The notes under the pieces are model-generated. The model was not told where the DNA came from, ran no database searches, and was given only the letters and a program-made list of their open reading frames with translations. The translations under genes and the position numbers were made by a program. Of a stretch of 64,000 nucleotides of DNA, positions 1 to 11,995 are shown piece after piece. How positions within the stretch are numbered: position 1 is the stretch's first letter; each line of letters starts with the position of its first letter. The stretch is taken from assembly GCF_905147365.1 (NCBI RefSeq), contig NC_056417.1, positions 10,748,501 through 10,812,500 on the forward strand, read 5' to 3'. This DNA is from Aricia agestis. Its lineage: Eukaryota; Arthropoda; Insecta; Lepidoptera; Lycaenidae.

Positions 1-837
1 AACAATTTTTAAGAGATTTTTTACTATTAGGATTAAGTTAATATTTTTTCTCTTAACAACCTACTATATGGTATATCGGTATAATATATCTATTTTAGAT
101 AGGATTTTACTGTGTTCTTCATCAGTCCTTTATAATTTTCTATATTTAGATCCTTTATTACACTGAATCTCAGTTATAGAATTCCCTTGAGTTATGTTAT
201 GTCAGAAACTTCTGCCGCCAGTTATAAGTTTTGACGTTGAAGCCTTAATCCAGGTGCGTATTCCATCATCTGAGCGATATTCGAGAATAGCCCTTGGAGT
301 GAATTATATTAGTCAGTGATCTTAATACTAGAGTGTGGTTGGTGGGTGTGAAAACTTAAGAGGTAGCAGACAATAGGCAGACGTTAGTATATACAAAATT
401 AAACGAAATCATTAATTGTGGATGATAAACAAACAAGCATCAAAAAAATTAATATTTCATAATATTGGATTCGCATGGGTGTCGTTTATCAGAGTTACCT
501 TATATAAATAAGGTATCTCTTTGATTGATACCCTTATAGATTAATTTTTGACAAAATATTTTTTCAATATCTACAATTCCTACCACCGGTTCGGGAACTT
601 ACCTGACAATAACCAGTCGTTGTTACTGCTGAAATAAAATGTGTGTTGCTTCCAAACGGTTGAAAATATATTAATACCCTGATGATTCGCGGCGCTAGAC
701 GAGTGAGGAGAATCTATCAGCGCTTCGATCTTAATTGACGGCCGTGAAAAATGAACTTCTCGCTCCTCCGCACGCGGCTCGAGACGGGAGCAAATCGACG
801 TATATTGTACGAATGTGATGGAATTTGTACCGAAGAA

Positions 838-1000
838 ATAGATTCATAGAGAAACTGCGTTATTTGGCAGGGTTACGGCAATCCAACGTTAGTCGTGGTG
901 ATGGTTGGATTTGACATAACGCAAACAAATTACATAGGTCTGCCACCTGCCTATGAATCAACCTCTCTGATAGTATAATGCCCTTGTGGTGCATATTAAT
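838..1000. repeat. Degenerate MITE copy (family K)
   Basis: The right end, with a CTATGAATCAACCTCTCTGATAG-like sequence, matches the terminal repeats of the two family K elements at 32801-32949 and 33039-33190. The left end is rearranged or truncated. Confidence 0.45.
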
Positions 1001-1304
1001 GTCAAGTTTAAGGGCAGTCGGTAGGATCAACTTGTAGATTTCGTAGCATTTATTTGTCTCATGAGTCATGACTCATATCTAACATGACGTATCTAAAATA
1101 TGGTAAGCTCAAAAGTTAAATATAGATATAGAGATATATTTAGGCAAAATTTAATTTAAAATCAGAACAAAAGAATTGAATATAATAAAACGGCCAAAAG
1201 TAAGTCCTTCCCTCGACATTCAGACATTTTATTCGGATTATAAAAGGGTTTAATATAATAGTAGATTGTTATCCCAAAAATTACCTAGCATCTAAAATAA
1301 GATT

Positions 1305-1480
1305 AAAACTAGATGACGGCCGCAACTCCGTTGTGCCGAAATTTATTTATCGCGCGGGAACCGTACATTTTTTCGGGATAAAACGTATCCTATATCCTTT
1401 CGAGGTAAAAAGTAAAAAAAAAATAGTTCAGCGGTTTGGACGTGAAGAGACCACAGACAGACAGACAGACAGACACCCTG
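1305..1480 (-). repeat. Dispersed repeat family C with (GACA)n
   Basis: Reading the minus strand gives the family pattern: a (GTCT)n microsatellite, then CTTCACG..., then a 'cggttcccgcgcgataaa' motif. The plus strand shows five tandem ACAG units near 1453-1474. Other copies lie at about 16.57, 28.55, 30.27, 33.44, 35.6, 36.3 and 38.2 kb. From memory this resembles the Lep1-type non-autonomous Helitron repeats of Lepidoptera; that name is not verified here. Confidence 0.6.
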
Positions 1481-2388
1481 ATATGAGTTTCGATAAAGTT
1501 AGCGGATGAGATGAGTTTATAAATCTCTGATTTTCTATTTCAGATGAACCACTTCTGAGTCCTGTCCCAACTCCCACTGCATTCGGCAGCTGAATTGTAT
1601 TTTACATTTTCTCAATAAATAATTATAAAATAAATAGTAAATATTTTTATCCTTAGCACTATTAACAAAAACATTCAGTAGTTAGCACATACTAAACAGA
1701 AGTCGGTTCATTAAACACGGTATAAAAATACCTTATCATAATAGTACTGTTTGTTACTATTACTGTGTGAATCATACAGTGATTAGAACGAAAATAAAAT
1801 TAATGTGGTTTGTTACGCTTCAGTGGTATTAAAACTAAATCTAAAAATCGATTTTTTTTACAAGGCATGATTAATGAAGAAATGTATTAAAAAAACGAAC
1901 GCTAAGCACTTTTTAAGATATTTATACCACTTTATGAGTGTATTTATCATACTATATGTAATTCGATCAAAATGTTATTAAATCTCTATAGTTACCAACA
2001 CAATGATTTATAAAAATGATACAATATACAATATACATAGTCATTAATGGAATTGATAATTTGAAATTATTTCCTTCTAATTTATTATGAATATTGAATC
2101 GAGTTAGTTATATACAGATGTCTGGTGTAATAGCTGTCTCAACTGCCGCATTAAAAGAAACTAATTAATTAGTACAGACACTTTTTCTCGTACACGGATG
2201 ACATTGTCATGACTCATGAGGATCTGGAATTGTATAATTATGCGTAACAATTGTCATCAAAAATCATTTTTAGAAAATATCATTTTATTCGTGTTTTATC
2301 GAATACCGAGCAAAGCGGTCGGTCAAATAGCTAGTATATAATTATATTTGGATGACACGAACGCTGCATTGGATGCATTGCACAGTAG

Positions 2389-2496
2389 GTAAATGTGTTA
2401 CAAATTGTAACACATTTACTGTTGTAACTTACAATGTCTCTCAAGTCCCAACACCGCCATCTTGTAAAGTATCAGATTTTACAAGATGGCGGTGTT
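2389..2496. repeat. Two consecutive near-perfect hairpins
   Basis: The first is a 15-bp arm palindrome at 2389-2403/2405-2419 with a 1-nt centre. The second has 19-bp perfect arms at 2450-2468 and 2478-2496 separated by a 9-nt loop, and its arms contain AAGATGGCGG, a YY1-like core. Both are probably remnants of foldback transposons. Confidence 0.7.
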
Positions 2497-2610
2497 GGCT
2501 CTAATTTCGGGCTCATACCCATTGTCAATCTTACGACTGATCTAATGATACCTATCAAGTTAGACATTTATATGAATTTGTCTTGTTCACTGTTGCTCAA
2601 CATAATTTCG

Positions 2611-2785
2611 CGGCAGCTAAGATACGTGTAAATGTTGCGTGACAAAATATCTACAGCAATGTTGCGAGGCACTAATGCACTATAATGTTGCTTTAACAGT
2701 GTCGTGGCGACAATGTTGCATCAGCAGTAACTTGGCAACATTGCTACAGCAGCATTGTGACAGCGGCAATGTTGTGCGGAAGTGC
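2611..2785. repeat. Cluster of CAATGTTGC-type motifs in both orientations
   Basis: GCAATGTTGC or close variants recur around 2614, 2655, 2690, 2712 and 2768, with the inverted form GCAACATTGC near 2736. Such clusters often mark the subterminal repeats of DNA transposons. Terminal inverted repeats were not found. Confidence 0.45.
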
Positions 2786-2867
2786 TATTGGTTTGTTAAG
2801 CTATGGGTATTTGAATGTCGTTGTGTGACATGTCGCGCACCAAGTCCACCAACTGCTGTCTAGTGCA

Positions 2868-3085
2868 GCCTTTCCCAAAGTGGGCGATAACGCCCCCTTG
2901 TGGGCGCTGAAGGTCTAAAGGTGTGAGACCCAGAAAAAAATGGGGGCGTTGTGTAGTGGCTTGGCGGGTGACTTATTTCATCTGGATGCATTTTAAATTA
3001 AAACAAAGGGGGCGCTTTAATTTAATTTGTGCTCAAAGTGGGCAGTAAAGTACGCAAAATGAGTCTGGTAACCCCTTGCCTAGTG
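2868..3085 (+). repeat. Dispersed repeat family E, copy 1
   Basis: Begins with GCCTTTCCCAAAGTGGGCG and continues through 'cttgtgggcgctgaagg', 'gagacccag' and a GTGGGCAGTA-type end. A second copy starts about 45 bp after it ends, in the same orientation, and a third lies at 32360-32555. Confidence 0.7.
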
Positions 3086-3129
3086 GTTACGATACTTTAA
3101 AGGTTTATGGACATTAATTGTCCATCTAC

Positions 3130-3325
3130 AACAGCCTTTCCCAAAGTGGGCGATAACGCCCTCTTGTGTGCGCTGAAGGCCTAAAGGGGGGCGGTGTGGG
3201 ACCCAGAAAAAAACGAGGGCGTTGTGTAGAGGCTTTAATTTAAAAGTAGGTGAAACAAAGGGGGTGCCAAAAATGTTTTTTTCTCAAAGTGGGCGGTAGA
3301 CAAAATAAGTTTGGGAAATCTACAA
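3130..3325 (+). repeat. Dispersed repeat family E, copy 2
   Basis: Aligns by eye with 2868-3085 over its full length, with small indels. The two copies form a loose direct repeat pair immediately before a MITE. Confidence 0.7.
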
Positions 3326-3787
3326 GGTGTAACAAAACATAGTGATAATACTTTAGGGTGTGTATGTGTCCTATTTATAAAGTTCACTATGAAAGTAACA
3401 GCGTTGAAAGAGTAACTTTTTTAACTTCTGATACTGGCGCGCTTGCTAAATTTACAAATCACAAAAAAACTCTTTTAGCACTGCTACTTTTACAGTGAAC
3501 TTTATACATATAAGGGACACATACACACCCTTAAGTATTACATTAAGCCCGTCACAGACTTAGCTATAATATTATATATTAATATTTTTATAGCTAGGCA
3601 TATTACTATATATTTTCTATACTAATTTTCGCGTGACCGCACACTCAGCTATAATATATGTATATTTCTGGTAGCTACTACAGATACATATTAGATACAG
3701 ATACATATTATGGTACGGTATATTAATATATATTATAGCTAAGTCTGTGACGGGCTTTATACATACCACTTAGTTTTGTTACACCTT
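3324..3787. mobile_element. Foldback MITE family F (outer element), interrupted
   Basis: Left end AAGGTGTAACAAAAC and right end GTTTTGTTACACCTT are inverted repeats. The subterminal GGGTGTGTATGTGTCC also recurs inverted near 3515-3530. The right arm is split by a second MITE at 3544-3759. Partial relatives occur at about 19.70-19.84, 20.95-21.04 and 35.92-35.97 kb. Confidence 0.7.
3544..3759. mobile_element. MITE nested inside family F element
   Basis: A 216-bp element whose ends TAAGCCCGTCACAGACTTAG and its inverted partner at 3738-3759 pair over about 26 bp with one extra base. It is flanked by the direct repeat TACAT at 3539-3543 and 3760-3764. Removing it plus one TACAT restores a continuous right arm of the outer element, which fixes the order of insertion. 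Confidence 0.75.
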
Positions 3788-3894
3788 TCGGCCTATTCGG
3801 CCACATCTATTGCTGCCATACTGAGCGGTCGTGGTGGTCATTTCGGCCATCCCTAGTGGATGACATACTGACTGAGCGCATCCGCTGTCGACAG

Positions 3895-6800
3895 ATGCTG
3901 GTGCAGGCGCTGTACGACTTCACGCCGCAGGAGGCGGGCGAGCTGGAGTTCCGCCGCGGCGACGTCATCACCGTCACCGACCGCTCCGACCAGCACTGGT
4001 GGCAGGTACGTACTATACACCAGTAAGCTTAGCATGGCCACCATGGAAACTGTTTCTTTCTACGGAAGAGTATACAAACTGACAGATTGACAAAGCCATT
4101 TTTTCACTAAAACCTGTCAGTTTTTTTTATGAAATAAGGGGGCAAACGAGAAAACGGGTCACCTGATGGAAAGCAACTTCCGTCGCCCATGGACACACGC
4201 AACATCAGAAAAGCTGCAGGTGCGTTGCCGGCCTTGTAATAGGATTACAGGGTAGGGGAGGTAAGGAAGGGAATAGGGAACTGGGAAGGGAAGGGTAGGG
4301 AATTGGGCCTCCGGTAAACTCACTCGGCGAAACACAGCGCAAGCGCTGTTTCACGCCGGTTTTCTGTGTCCCCATGGTATTTCTCCGGTCGAGCCGGTCC
4401 ATTCGTGCCAAAGCATGGCTCTACCACGTTTGATTCTTTGCAGTTTCTAATGTTGTTATGCTAAGCCTAGAGGGCCCTGAATCCTGATTCACAATGCGCA
4501 CAGGTGCCGCTATGTAGCCTTAGGGTCTGTCGTGAGTCGTGACTCGTGCGGCACCTGGTGGCAAATAGAATTTCAAACATCCTCATTTGACTCTGATTTC
4601 GAAACTTCATCGCGCGACATCCAATAAGCGCTCGCCGCGCTAGGCATTGATCAATAACAGCACGGTTACAAAGTTTCTGAATCCGTGTCGAACGGGAATC
4701 GTGACTCGCCCTGCTGCACTATTCAGGGTGATGATGTACCATGCGACAGCAATAAAACAGGTGAAGAATTCTACAATACCTGGCGGCTTACCCAACAAGT
4801 TTTCTTTAACTCTTCTATATGAATCGAAGATAAAAAAAAAGCGGCCAAGTGCGAGTTGGACTCGCCCATGAAGGGTTCCGCAGCAGTAATAAGGTTTATT
4901 TTAATGAAATTAAAAGGTGTTTGATTTATTTTTATATATCAGTTGATTAAATGAAAATTTATTTAAGGTTTACCATTTATGACGTATAAAAAAAACTACT
5001 TGATAGATCTCGTTCAAACTAATTTTCGTTGGTAGTTTTTATAGTAATGTACATCATATATTATTTTTAGACTTATCATGCCCCTACTTTAGAAGTTACA
5101 CACATTTTACCACTTTGGAAGAGTCTCTCTCACAAACTATTCAGGTTAGAAAAAAATGACATGAGAAACCTCAATATGATTTCTGAAAACCTATCCATAT
5201 ACCCCACACGTATAGGTTAGATGAATAAAATTTTTTTTTTTGTTTCAGTTGTACCTATGGGGACCCCTAAAATTTTTAATAATTTTTCCATTTTTGTATC
5301 AAAATCTTAATGCGGTTTACAGACTACATCTACTTACCAATTTTCAATAGTATAGCTCTTATAGTTTCGGAGGAAAGTGGCTGTGACCTACGGACGGACA
5401 GACAGACATGACAAATCTATAAGGGTTCCGTTTTTTGCCATTTGGCTAGGGAACCCTAAAAATAAATGGATAAGAATTGATAAGGAAAACGTATGGACTT
5501 ACTGCTCTTAAAAAAAAAACGATACTATTTTTTCTGTCGCATGATACAAAATCATCCTGCCGATTTGATTATTTACTTTTTATATACGATACGAGTATTT
5601 TAAAGGGTCAGTTCATATCGCAACGTGAAGCGTCGATGTCTTTTTAATGTGTCTTTCAAAACTGAACTTTATTTACAACATGCGAAGAAGTATATTGAAT
5701 TGACAACATTTCAAAATTTTAACATGGCTTTTTTATTATTTTATATGAAAGTAGACTTAAAATAAGGCGACACGTGTTTCTTGCTTTTTCAAAATTATGT
5801 TTTTATGATACCTAAAAAATAGATTTTAATCCTTCGTATTCTAAAGAGACGTAAGCGCCAAGTGACGTCATACTTACTTACGTCTGAACGGTTAATTCCA
5901 TTACACTTTAACAAAAGAAAAAATCTGTCAATGTAAGTTTGTTACGTTTATTATGACGTCTGTCAATGTCGTCGTCAACCTGGAGGATAGGTAACCAATG
6001 AGGTAATGTTATTTTTTAGAAATGTCAGTGTTGACAGGTGGTTGACAGTGACGTTTTTGTTTTTATGCTTCATGTTGTCTTTTTAAAACTATTTTACACC
6101 AGGCAAACAAACTGTATGATATTATGCCGTAAGTATGACGTCACAGCGTATTTTTCAGTTTTTATTTATTTTCTCAGTAAATAAGCAATATAATTTTTTT
6201 TTAATATTTTTTTGATATCACGAGAAGAAACTAAAGAAACGGTATTTTTTATTTTAAGGCTTAAAAATTTTGAAATGTTGTCAATTGAGAGAAGAAATGC
6301 ATCACAACGCCCCGCAAAGTTGCAATATGAATCACAGTAAAAATCTCAGAAAATTAAAAAAAAAAAACCTTCCAAAGAAACAAAAGACGCAGGTGGTTCT
6401 TAACTCACGAGAAACGAATCCGTTCCGATTCGTTTCGATTTCATTACGCGTGCGACCATTCTTCTGCGCGGCTCCGTGTCGCATATTTATTGCGTTACAT
6501 AACGCCGTCTCGTGACATACATGTTATTGTATCGATTTTCACTTTCGATGTGGAATAGTATAGAATGCAAGTATTCTAGCTTAGGCACACAGAGAAATAA
6601 TAGTTGATACTTTAGAGTTAAGAGAAAATAATGAAGATTTTTTTTGAGTTAAGCTTATTTAAGCTGAGTGGCTATGTAATTCGAGAGACGGTCAATGACT
6701 TTTCCTGCAATCAGCATCTCAATTATCAAAGTTTTCTACTAATATTTCTCTTTGCCGAAACTTCTTTACATAGGCAGTAGTAAACTTAGGATTTTTTTTT

Positions 6801-7011
6801 TTAATCTGTCAGGCAATAACTAAAATATTATGTTGTGTTACATATCGATCATATTGTGTAATTGATTTGAAATCAAAACCATAAAAATTTTCTAATATAG
6901 TAATAGTTGATTTTTTTCTTATACCTTTTTTGTACATTTCAGGGCGAGATCGCTCACCGGCGCGGCTTGTTCCCGGCTTCGTACGTGACGGCCTACCACT
7001 CGTATTCATAG
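3895..7011 (+). CDS. Grb2-family adaptor drk (downstream of receptor kinases), C-terminal SH3 exons, partial
   Basis: Two exons are visible: 3895-4005 (37 codons, after a CGACAG acceptor, followed by a GTACGT donor) and 6943-7011 (23 codons including TAG, after a TTTCAG acceptor). They join in phase 0. The product carries SH3 hallmarks: an ALYDF box, an ELEFRRGD RT-loop stretch, a tandem WW, and GLFPASYV with the conserved Pro and Tyr. Known role: Grb2/drk couples activated receptor tyrosine kinases to the Ras exchange factor Sos, and this C-terminal SH3 binds proline-rich partners in the cytoplasm. The SH2 and first SH3 exons are not in the window. The 2.9-kb intron between these exons contains a SINE-like element and a family D repeat. 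The C-terminus runs a few residues past the usual YHS ending. Identity rests on similarity to remembered insect drk sequence. Confidence 0.93.
4121..4430 (-). mobile_element. SINE-like family A copy in drk intron
   Basis: On the minus strand this reads from GGCACGAATGGACCGGCTCG through a pyrimidine-rich CCCTACCC stretch, CTGCAGCTTTTCTGATG and CCATGGGCGACGGAAGTTGC, to a CCTTATTTCATAAAAAAAA tail. The poly(A) tail and fixed head support retroposition. Further copies lie at 27.7, 31.4, 35.1 and 38.3 kb. Confidence 0.75.
4836..5460 (+). repeat. Dispersed repeat family D, long copy
   Basis: Starts at GCGGCCAAGTGCGAGTTGGA with CTCGCCC, then AGGGTTCCG. It ends with GGACAGACAGACATGAC, AAGGGTTCCGTTTTTTGCC and GGGAACCCTAAAA. 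Other copies lie at 15.6, 19.2, 22.3, 34.6-35.0 and 40.6-41.1 kb. No coding potential is visible. It lies in the drk intron. Confidence 0.7.
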
Positions 7012-7742
7012 AGCTTGTAAGTACGCCACTGAGGCATCGCCCCGTGGCGCCGCACTGTGGCAGCGCCCCCCGGCTCCGCCCCTGTGGCAGCGCCCCAGGC
7101 GCCCTGTGGCGTCGCCCTCCGGCGTACACCTAGGCCCCTGTATTGGCCCCCCCGCTATATTATACAAACAATCCTCTAGGAGTTTAGTATGCGGACACGG
7201 TAACATGACAAAATATATAAGATGCTAATACGAATATTTACGAATGTTTCTGTCCTTGTCTAACGTTCTGTAAGTCATTTGAAAGATTAGGACAGCAGTG
7301 TATGCTTATTAAAGGTAGGCAAATATTATTATTAGCAATGCCCGTTTGCTCCAGTCTGGGGTATGTCAAAATTGTATGCCTTTTCCTTCATTAGTAAGAA
7401 GAACGAAAGGTAATATCATGAATCATGATATAACCGAGGATTAACTTTAACCCAGACTAGAGCAACGGGCTTTGAATTCCATTTGTAAGGCACAAAATCG
7501 TATTACTGTATGTCTACGACAAGAACTTGTCTCTTGTAAGAGCGAGAAAGGTGATGGCATCAATGTCTTCTCCTTCTCGCTTTAGAAATTCGTAACTTAG
7601 CTTAAGACATTTTAATAAAAATAATTAAGATGTATGTAACCGTATGATCGCGAAAGTCATGTTACTGTGTGCGCTATATATAGACACAATACAGAGAAAA
7701 CGAGTTTCGGACGTATCCTTAATAGACAGAGATCAAAAACAT

Positions 7743-7871
7743 GTCTATCAAAAAAGTGAAGAAATTAAAAAGTGGCAACATCGTAGTGTCATCCATTTTT
7801 TCTTAGATTAATTTGACAGGGATGACACTACGATGTTGCCACTTTTTAATTTCTTCACTTTTTTGACAGAC
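7743..7871. mobile_element. 129-bp foldback MITE (mariner-like), copy 1
   Basis: The two halves are near-perfect inverted copies: GTCTATCAAAAAAGTGAAG at the left pairs with CTTCACTTTTTTGACAGAC at the right. The same 129-bp element sits at 36971-37099, flanked there by TA on both sides. The TA target and foldback shape suggest a Tc1/mariner-type derivative. Here TA follows the right end, but the left flank is altered. Confidence 0.8.
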
Positions 7872-10097
7872 TATACGACCATGTGTTTAAAGTCTCCGGA
7901 TTTTTTTCTGTTATAAATGACAGACAATGTGTGAAAACGACTATTGCCGGAAGATATTGAGATTATGGTATGTGCGTGTCTGTTTTTTGTCTTACACTGC
8001 CGAATATAACGACACACATTGACAACATGTTTACATCATGTTAATGAGGAGATAAAAAATTGACAGGAAAATGTTAAGATTTTAATCTAAGTAGTAATTA
8101 CTACTTATTAGTACTGGAACCATACCTTCTCTTTATTAATACGAAGAAGTGAGGGAGAGACAAGATTACAATATGATAAACTCACTAGCTACTTTAACAT
8201 AATATACAAAGCCAAGTTGGGCCAACTCTTCATAGTAAATGACAAGGACAGAGCGCTGCCCATCTCTCTCTAACAACTCTGTATTGTGTCTATGGCCGCG
8301 GGTGTGTACGAGTGATGTTACGGCATTTTGGTGCTTTGTCTATGCTATTTTGATGAGTTGTACGACGCTGCCTTTATTCTGCAATTAGTTTGCCAGTACA
8401 AAAAAAAATTACTTTCGCGTTTCGACGAATTTATTGACGTGACATATTCCCCGGATGTATACGTCCGTTTGTAAGTGCCAGATGTTATTTTAGAATTTTA
8501 TATGGACGACGGACCTTAGAAATATGAAAACCTCCAAAAAAAGTTAACTTAAGATCCGCTATAATGGCAAATTTCGATGTTTTAAAGTTTTATCTACGAC
8601 CAGCTGTTACAGCGTTTTTATTAAATGAGTGCCAACTGCCAACTGACAAGTACTGGTTTAGAAACTGTCCATATTTTAAGGTCCGGATGCTTGTGTTTTG
8701 TTTCATCAACAGTCAGTACCCTTTTTAACGTTGCAAGTAGGTAAACATCTTTTTAAATTTTGAGGGTAGTTGATGAAATAAACATGAGTGAATCTAGTTA
8801 TGTCCCGACTGTCCTTAGGTCCTATTGTCAATAGGTTTTATTGTGATTTTGTGACCATTTATTTTATCCCCTTTAGTGTATAATGCTCATTTACATATTT
8901 ACCATTTTACACTATAGTTAAGTTATATAAGTTTGGTCTTTCGTATTGGTATATAACCATAATATAGGCCGGTATGGTGTCCTACGGGTGGTGGTGAGAG
9001 ATCAATGGTATTTAAGCTGTTAAATTTAGTCAAGTTTAGTCAATACTAAATCCATGTCTCGAAGTAATGTTCGAATTGAACCCCGACTCAGATTCAAACC
9101 CCAAGCGACGTAATTTTGATTCATGCCGATAGATGTCGCTACATTATAACTGCATAAGATAACGCCATGCCAGTGGTAATCGCCAAAGGCCTTTGTGTAT
9201 GGTCTCTCATCATCACCCCATCTAAGCTTTGCTCTCAATAGATGTAACATACATATTGATTTCGCACAAAAATGCAGACTACACGCATATTAGGCGGCCA
9301 TATTAATATATAAATAACAATATTATTATAATAATAAAAATAATTCAATTAACGGCCAAAAAGGGCCTAAAACCTCGGCCTTTCGGCCCCTAATATGTGT
9401 AAGCTTTGCCATCGCTTGTTGGAGTTTTCGTATCAATTGGCAATGTTTTTGATATAATGTACAATTTTACATACGAAAATAGCGTGCTTAGGCTTTTGGT
9501 GTTTTTCATTTTGATTTATTTTCCCTTTTAGTGTTTTTACAATGTAATCTTTGGAATTTAAGAAGTATAAGACAAGTGCTACGGTGTGAAGTTAGCCGTT
9601 TGACAGATCAGCCGTGTCACGTGGTCTGTGGATGGACAACCTCACTCCGGTTAGTTTGCGTGTATACTATGGATACTAAAAACCACGGCACGCCGTGCCT
9701 GTGTACTTAGTTAGCGTATAACATAGTCAAGAAATTGAAATTAATAATTTTGAGTGCTCGTTATCAATGTAGATATTTATTTTTGTTATTGTAATGTACG
9801 CAAAAATTACTAAGTATATTTATCGATACAAATTAATGAGAATAATCGAGTAATAACATTAGGATGATGTAACTAGAAATTTCCATTCAGTGAAGCATTT
9901 AAATTTGTGTGTATTTAGTGTAAGTTTGACGGTTGCAACGCAATGCGAGCCCCCGCGTGTGAGTCCCGCTTCTCACCTAGTGAGCGTCAGCTAATTTTGT
10001 ATGAAACTGAAATGCTGATATATAATAATCAAATATTTAAATTAAGTTATGAATTATGATTCTCCAATATTGTGGAAGATGTATAATATTTTTTACT

Positions 10098-10103
10098 AAT
10101 AAA
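10098..10103 (+). terminator. Candidate poly(A) signal AATAAA
   Basis: Canonical AATAAA followed by a T-rich stretch, at the right distance to end a long drk transcript. Not proven to be used. Confidence 0.35.
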
Positions 10104-11028
10104 TTTAATATTGTAACTCGACTTTTATTTCACACCTTTAAAATTTTTGTTCTATATTTTGTTAACATAGTCTTATTTCGTTCATATAAGGTAGAAATAC
10201 TTTTATAATACAATAAAAGTGTCTAGGAATTAAGGAAAATAATAATTTTAACAACAATTTCTTTATTTCTAACATCACAATCTAATAAGTCAACAATAAA
10301 TAAAATTCGCTTACAAATACAATTCTATAAACTTTTAGCTTGTGCTTTTTTGGTCTATTTCAGCTATATGGCTAGAATAATAAACTTTAACTTAGTTAAC
10401 CACAAAATATATGATACATATAGCAATATTAACAATAAATAATTTGTACTTATATTATTACTATAGTCGGTACTCGCGACAGAAAGATTCTGAAATTGAC
10501 CTGGCGATACTTGTGTTTCTACCAAAGCTTTTGAGTAAAAATCGACGGGTGCAAAGTAAAAAGAGTCATCTACAAAACAGCTACTTTTCAGGAGAGCGCA
10601 TAATAGGAAAAAATGCTCCCATTTTGTCAATTTCCAATCAAATTTATTGAAATTTTCATCGTTGTTTCATTATTTATAAATTAATCTACATGTATATTTA
10701 ATTTCTTCTATTTATGTTTAATTTACGAGATATTGTAGTTGTCTGCATCTACATTGCGCTTGAAAATATGACAACTGAGTTAACTACCACTTGGTCGTTT
10801 CTACGTGGGAATTAAAAATTATATTTATTAAAGTATTTTTACCGATTACTAGTGCGATTATCAGTACCTACGTAAAGTGTAACACTTTATATTATTAAAA
10901 TATGTAGTTAATGCCCGTTTTACACCTTAAAAACACCAAGTTCAGAACATAATTGCGTAGATATCTTTTTCTACGTTGTCGATTCGGTGCAAGGTGCACG
11001 ATTTAGAAGGAAGTTAAAATATGAAATA

Positions 11029-11279
11029 CTAGCTTTTGCTCGCGGCTTCGCTCGCGTGGAATTTGAAAATCGCGTAATATGCAAATATTCCTGTAAGCTC
11101 CCTTAGAAACATGATGTTATTCCAAGACCAAAAGTAGCCTAGTAACATAGGCGGTTTCATCTTTTCAAATAAGTTTATGCCAAAAAACAATACGATTAGT
11201 TTCTTAGTTAGAGCGTGAAGGAAGGACAAACAAACAAATAAATAAATAAACAAACATACTTTCCCATTTTAATATTAGT
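11029..11279 (-). mobile_element. Helitron-like 3' end fragment
   Basis: On the minus strand the element ends in a GC-rich hairpin, CGCGAGCGAAGCCGCGAGC, then AAAAGCTAG followed by T. This is the hairpin-plus-CTAG layout of Helitron termini. A matching end occurs at 44121-44153 on the plus strand. Confidence 0.6.
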
Positions 11280-11758
11280 TTGGATATACTTAGGAATCAT
11301 TCATTTACTTTCGTACAAATCGTAATTTCTCACAACAAAAATGAAATTCTGTGTCAATACTGGAATTACTTTTAAACTAATTTAAAAAGTATTCAGTATC
11401 ATTATCAGTACAGGAACTATGTTGTAAATTATTATAATTTAGGCAGAGGCTTATTACGAGTAAGTCTTTGTACTTGGCACTTGTGAATTGTGATCATGAT
11501 GTGTTCATTATAACATCATAAGCATCGCCGGACGTTTTACACCATCGGAGGGATGTATACGATTCTTCAGAACACAAAATGAAATTTTATTTCAACTATT
11601 TCTCAATTGCTTTTCATGATCACAGAGATCCTAAAACCGGTCGAAGATAAGTTAAAAGGAAAACTTCGCGAGATATTTTTGCGCTACAGTTAAACTTGCA
11701 AATGCCGGAATATGATGTTTTGCATATTTTGTTTACCTAAATTTTGTCGTAATTTACG

Positions 11759-11995
11759 TCATGTGTCAATACACGTGTCTTTATTTCTCAATCGCCTTTT
11801 CTTTAGATCAATACTGAACTGACGTCTTTTTCTACCGTTTAACGAGGAAGGCGTAGAATATTCACTTGATGCCTCCACTGTCGAAGAAGTATCAATGGTG
11901 TTGTCTTTAGAAGATTCACAGTTTGAGAGGGATAATATACTCGATGGCTCGATATATGAGTTAATAAACTCAAGCGAGTCATAGATTATATGAGA
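11759..11995 (-). pseudogene. Unrecognised coding-like fragment, about 78 codons, no start
   Basis: The minus strand holds an open frame ending in TGA at 11759-11761. It has a Ser/Thr/Glu-rich stretch and then a basic tail with GRKRRQF and LKKRRLRNK. Composition is protein-like, unlike the surrounding AT-rich DNA. A good acceptor-like site (TTTTTTATTAAACAG) lies just upstream near 12006, but an in-frame TGA falls between it and the open stretch. So this is either a decayed exon or a fragment of a transposon-encoded protein. I do not recognise the family. Confidence 0.35.

Larger units (their letters stand above)
1..3894. other. Left-edge non-coding stretch, probably an intron of drk
   Basis: No SH2 or N-terminal SH3 coding exon of drk is visible here, so the upstream exons should lie left of the window. 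The stretch is AT-rich. It holds a GC-richer patch near 690-800, a MITE fragment, a (GACA)n-bearing repeat, two hairpins, a motif cluster, two related repeat copies and a nested MITE pair, all listed separately. The remainder shows nothing I can assign. Confidence 0.6.
7012..10120 (+). other. Probable long 3'UTR of drk
   Basis: No coding exon is visible after the drk stop codon. Candidate poly(A) signals are AATAAA at 7614-7619 (short form) and AATAAA at 10098-10103 (long form). A 129-bp foldback MITE at 7743-7871 would form a long duplex in the longer transcript. The UTR extent is inference; RNA evidence would be needed to set the true end. Confidence 0.4.

Noticed and set aside
16..3894. 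Search for the drk SH2 exons to the left
   Set aside because: No frame carries the FLIR or related SH2 motifs; these exons must lie outside the window.
6270..6515. 81-codon frame in the drk intron
   Set aside because: Low-complexity Lys-rich start over A-runs; no splice support.
10364..10630. 88-codon minus-strand frame
   Set aside because: AT-rich hydrophobic translation over a candidate transposon end; no motif.
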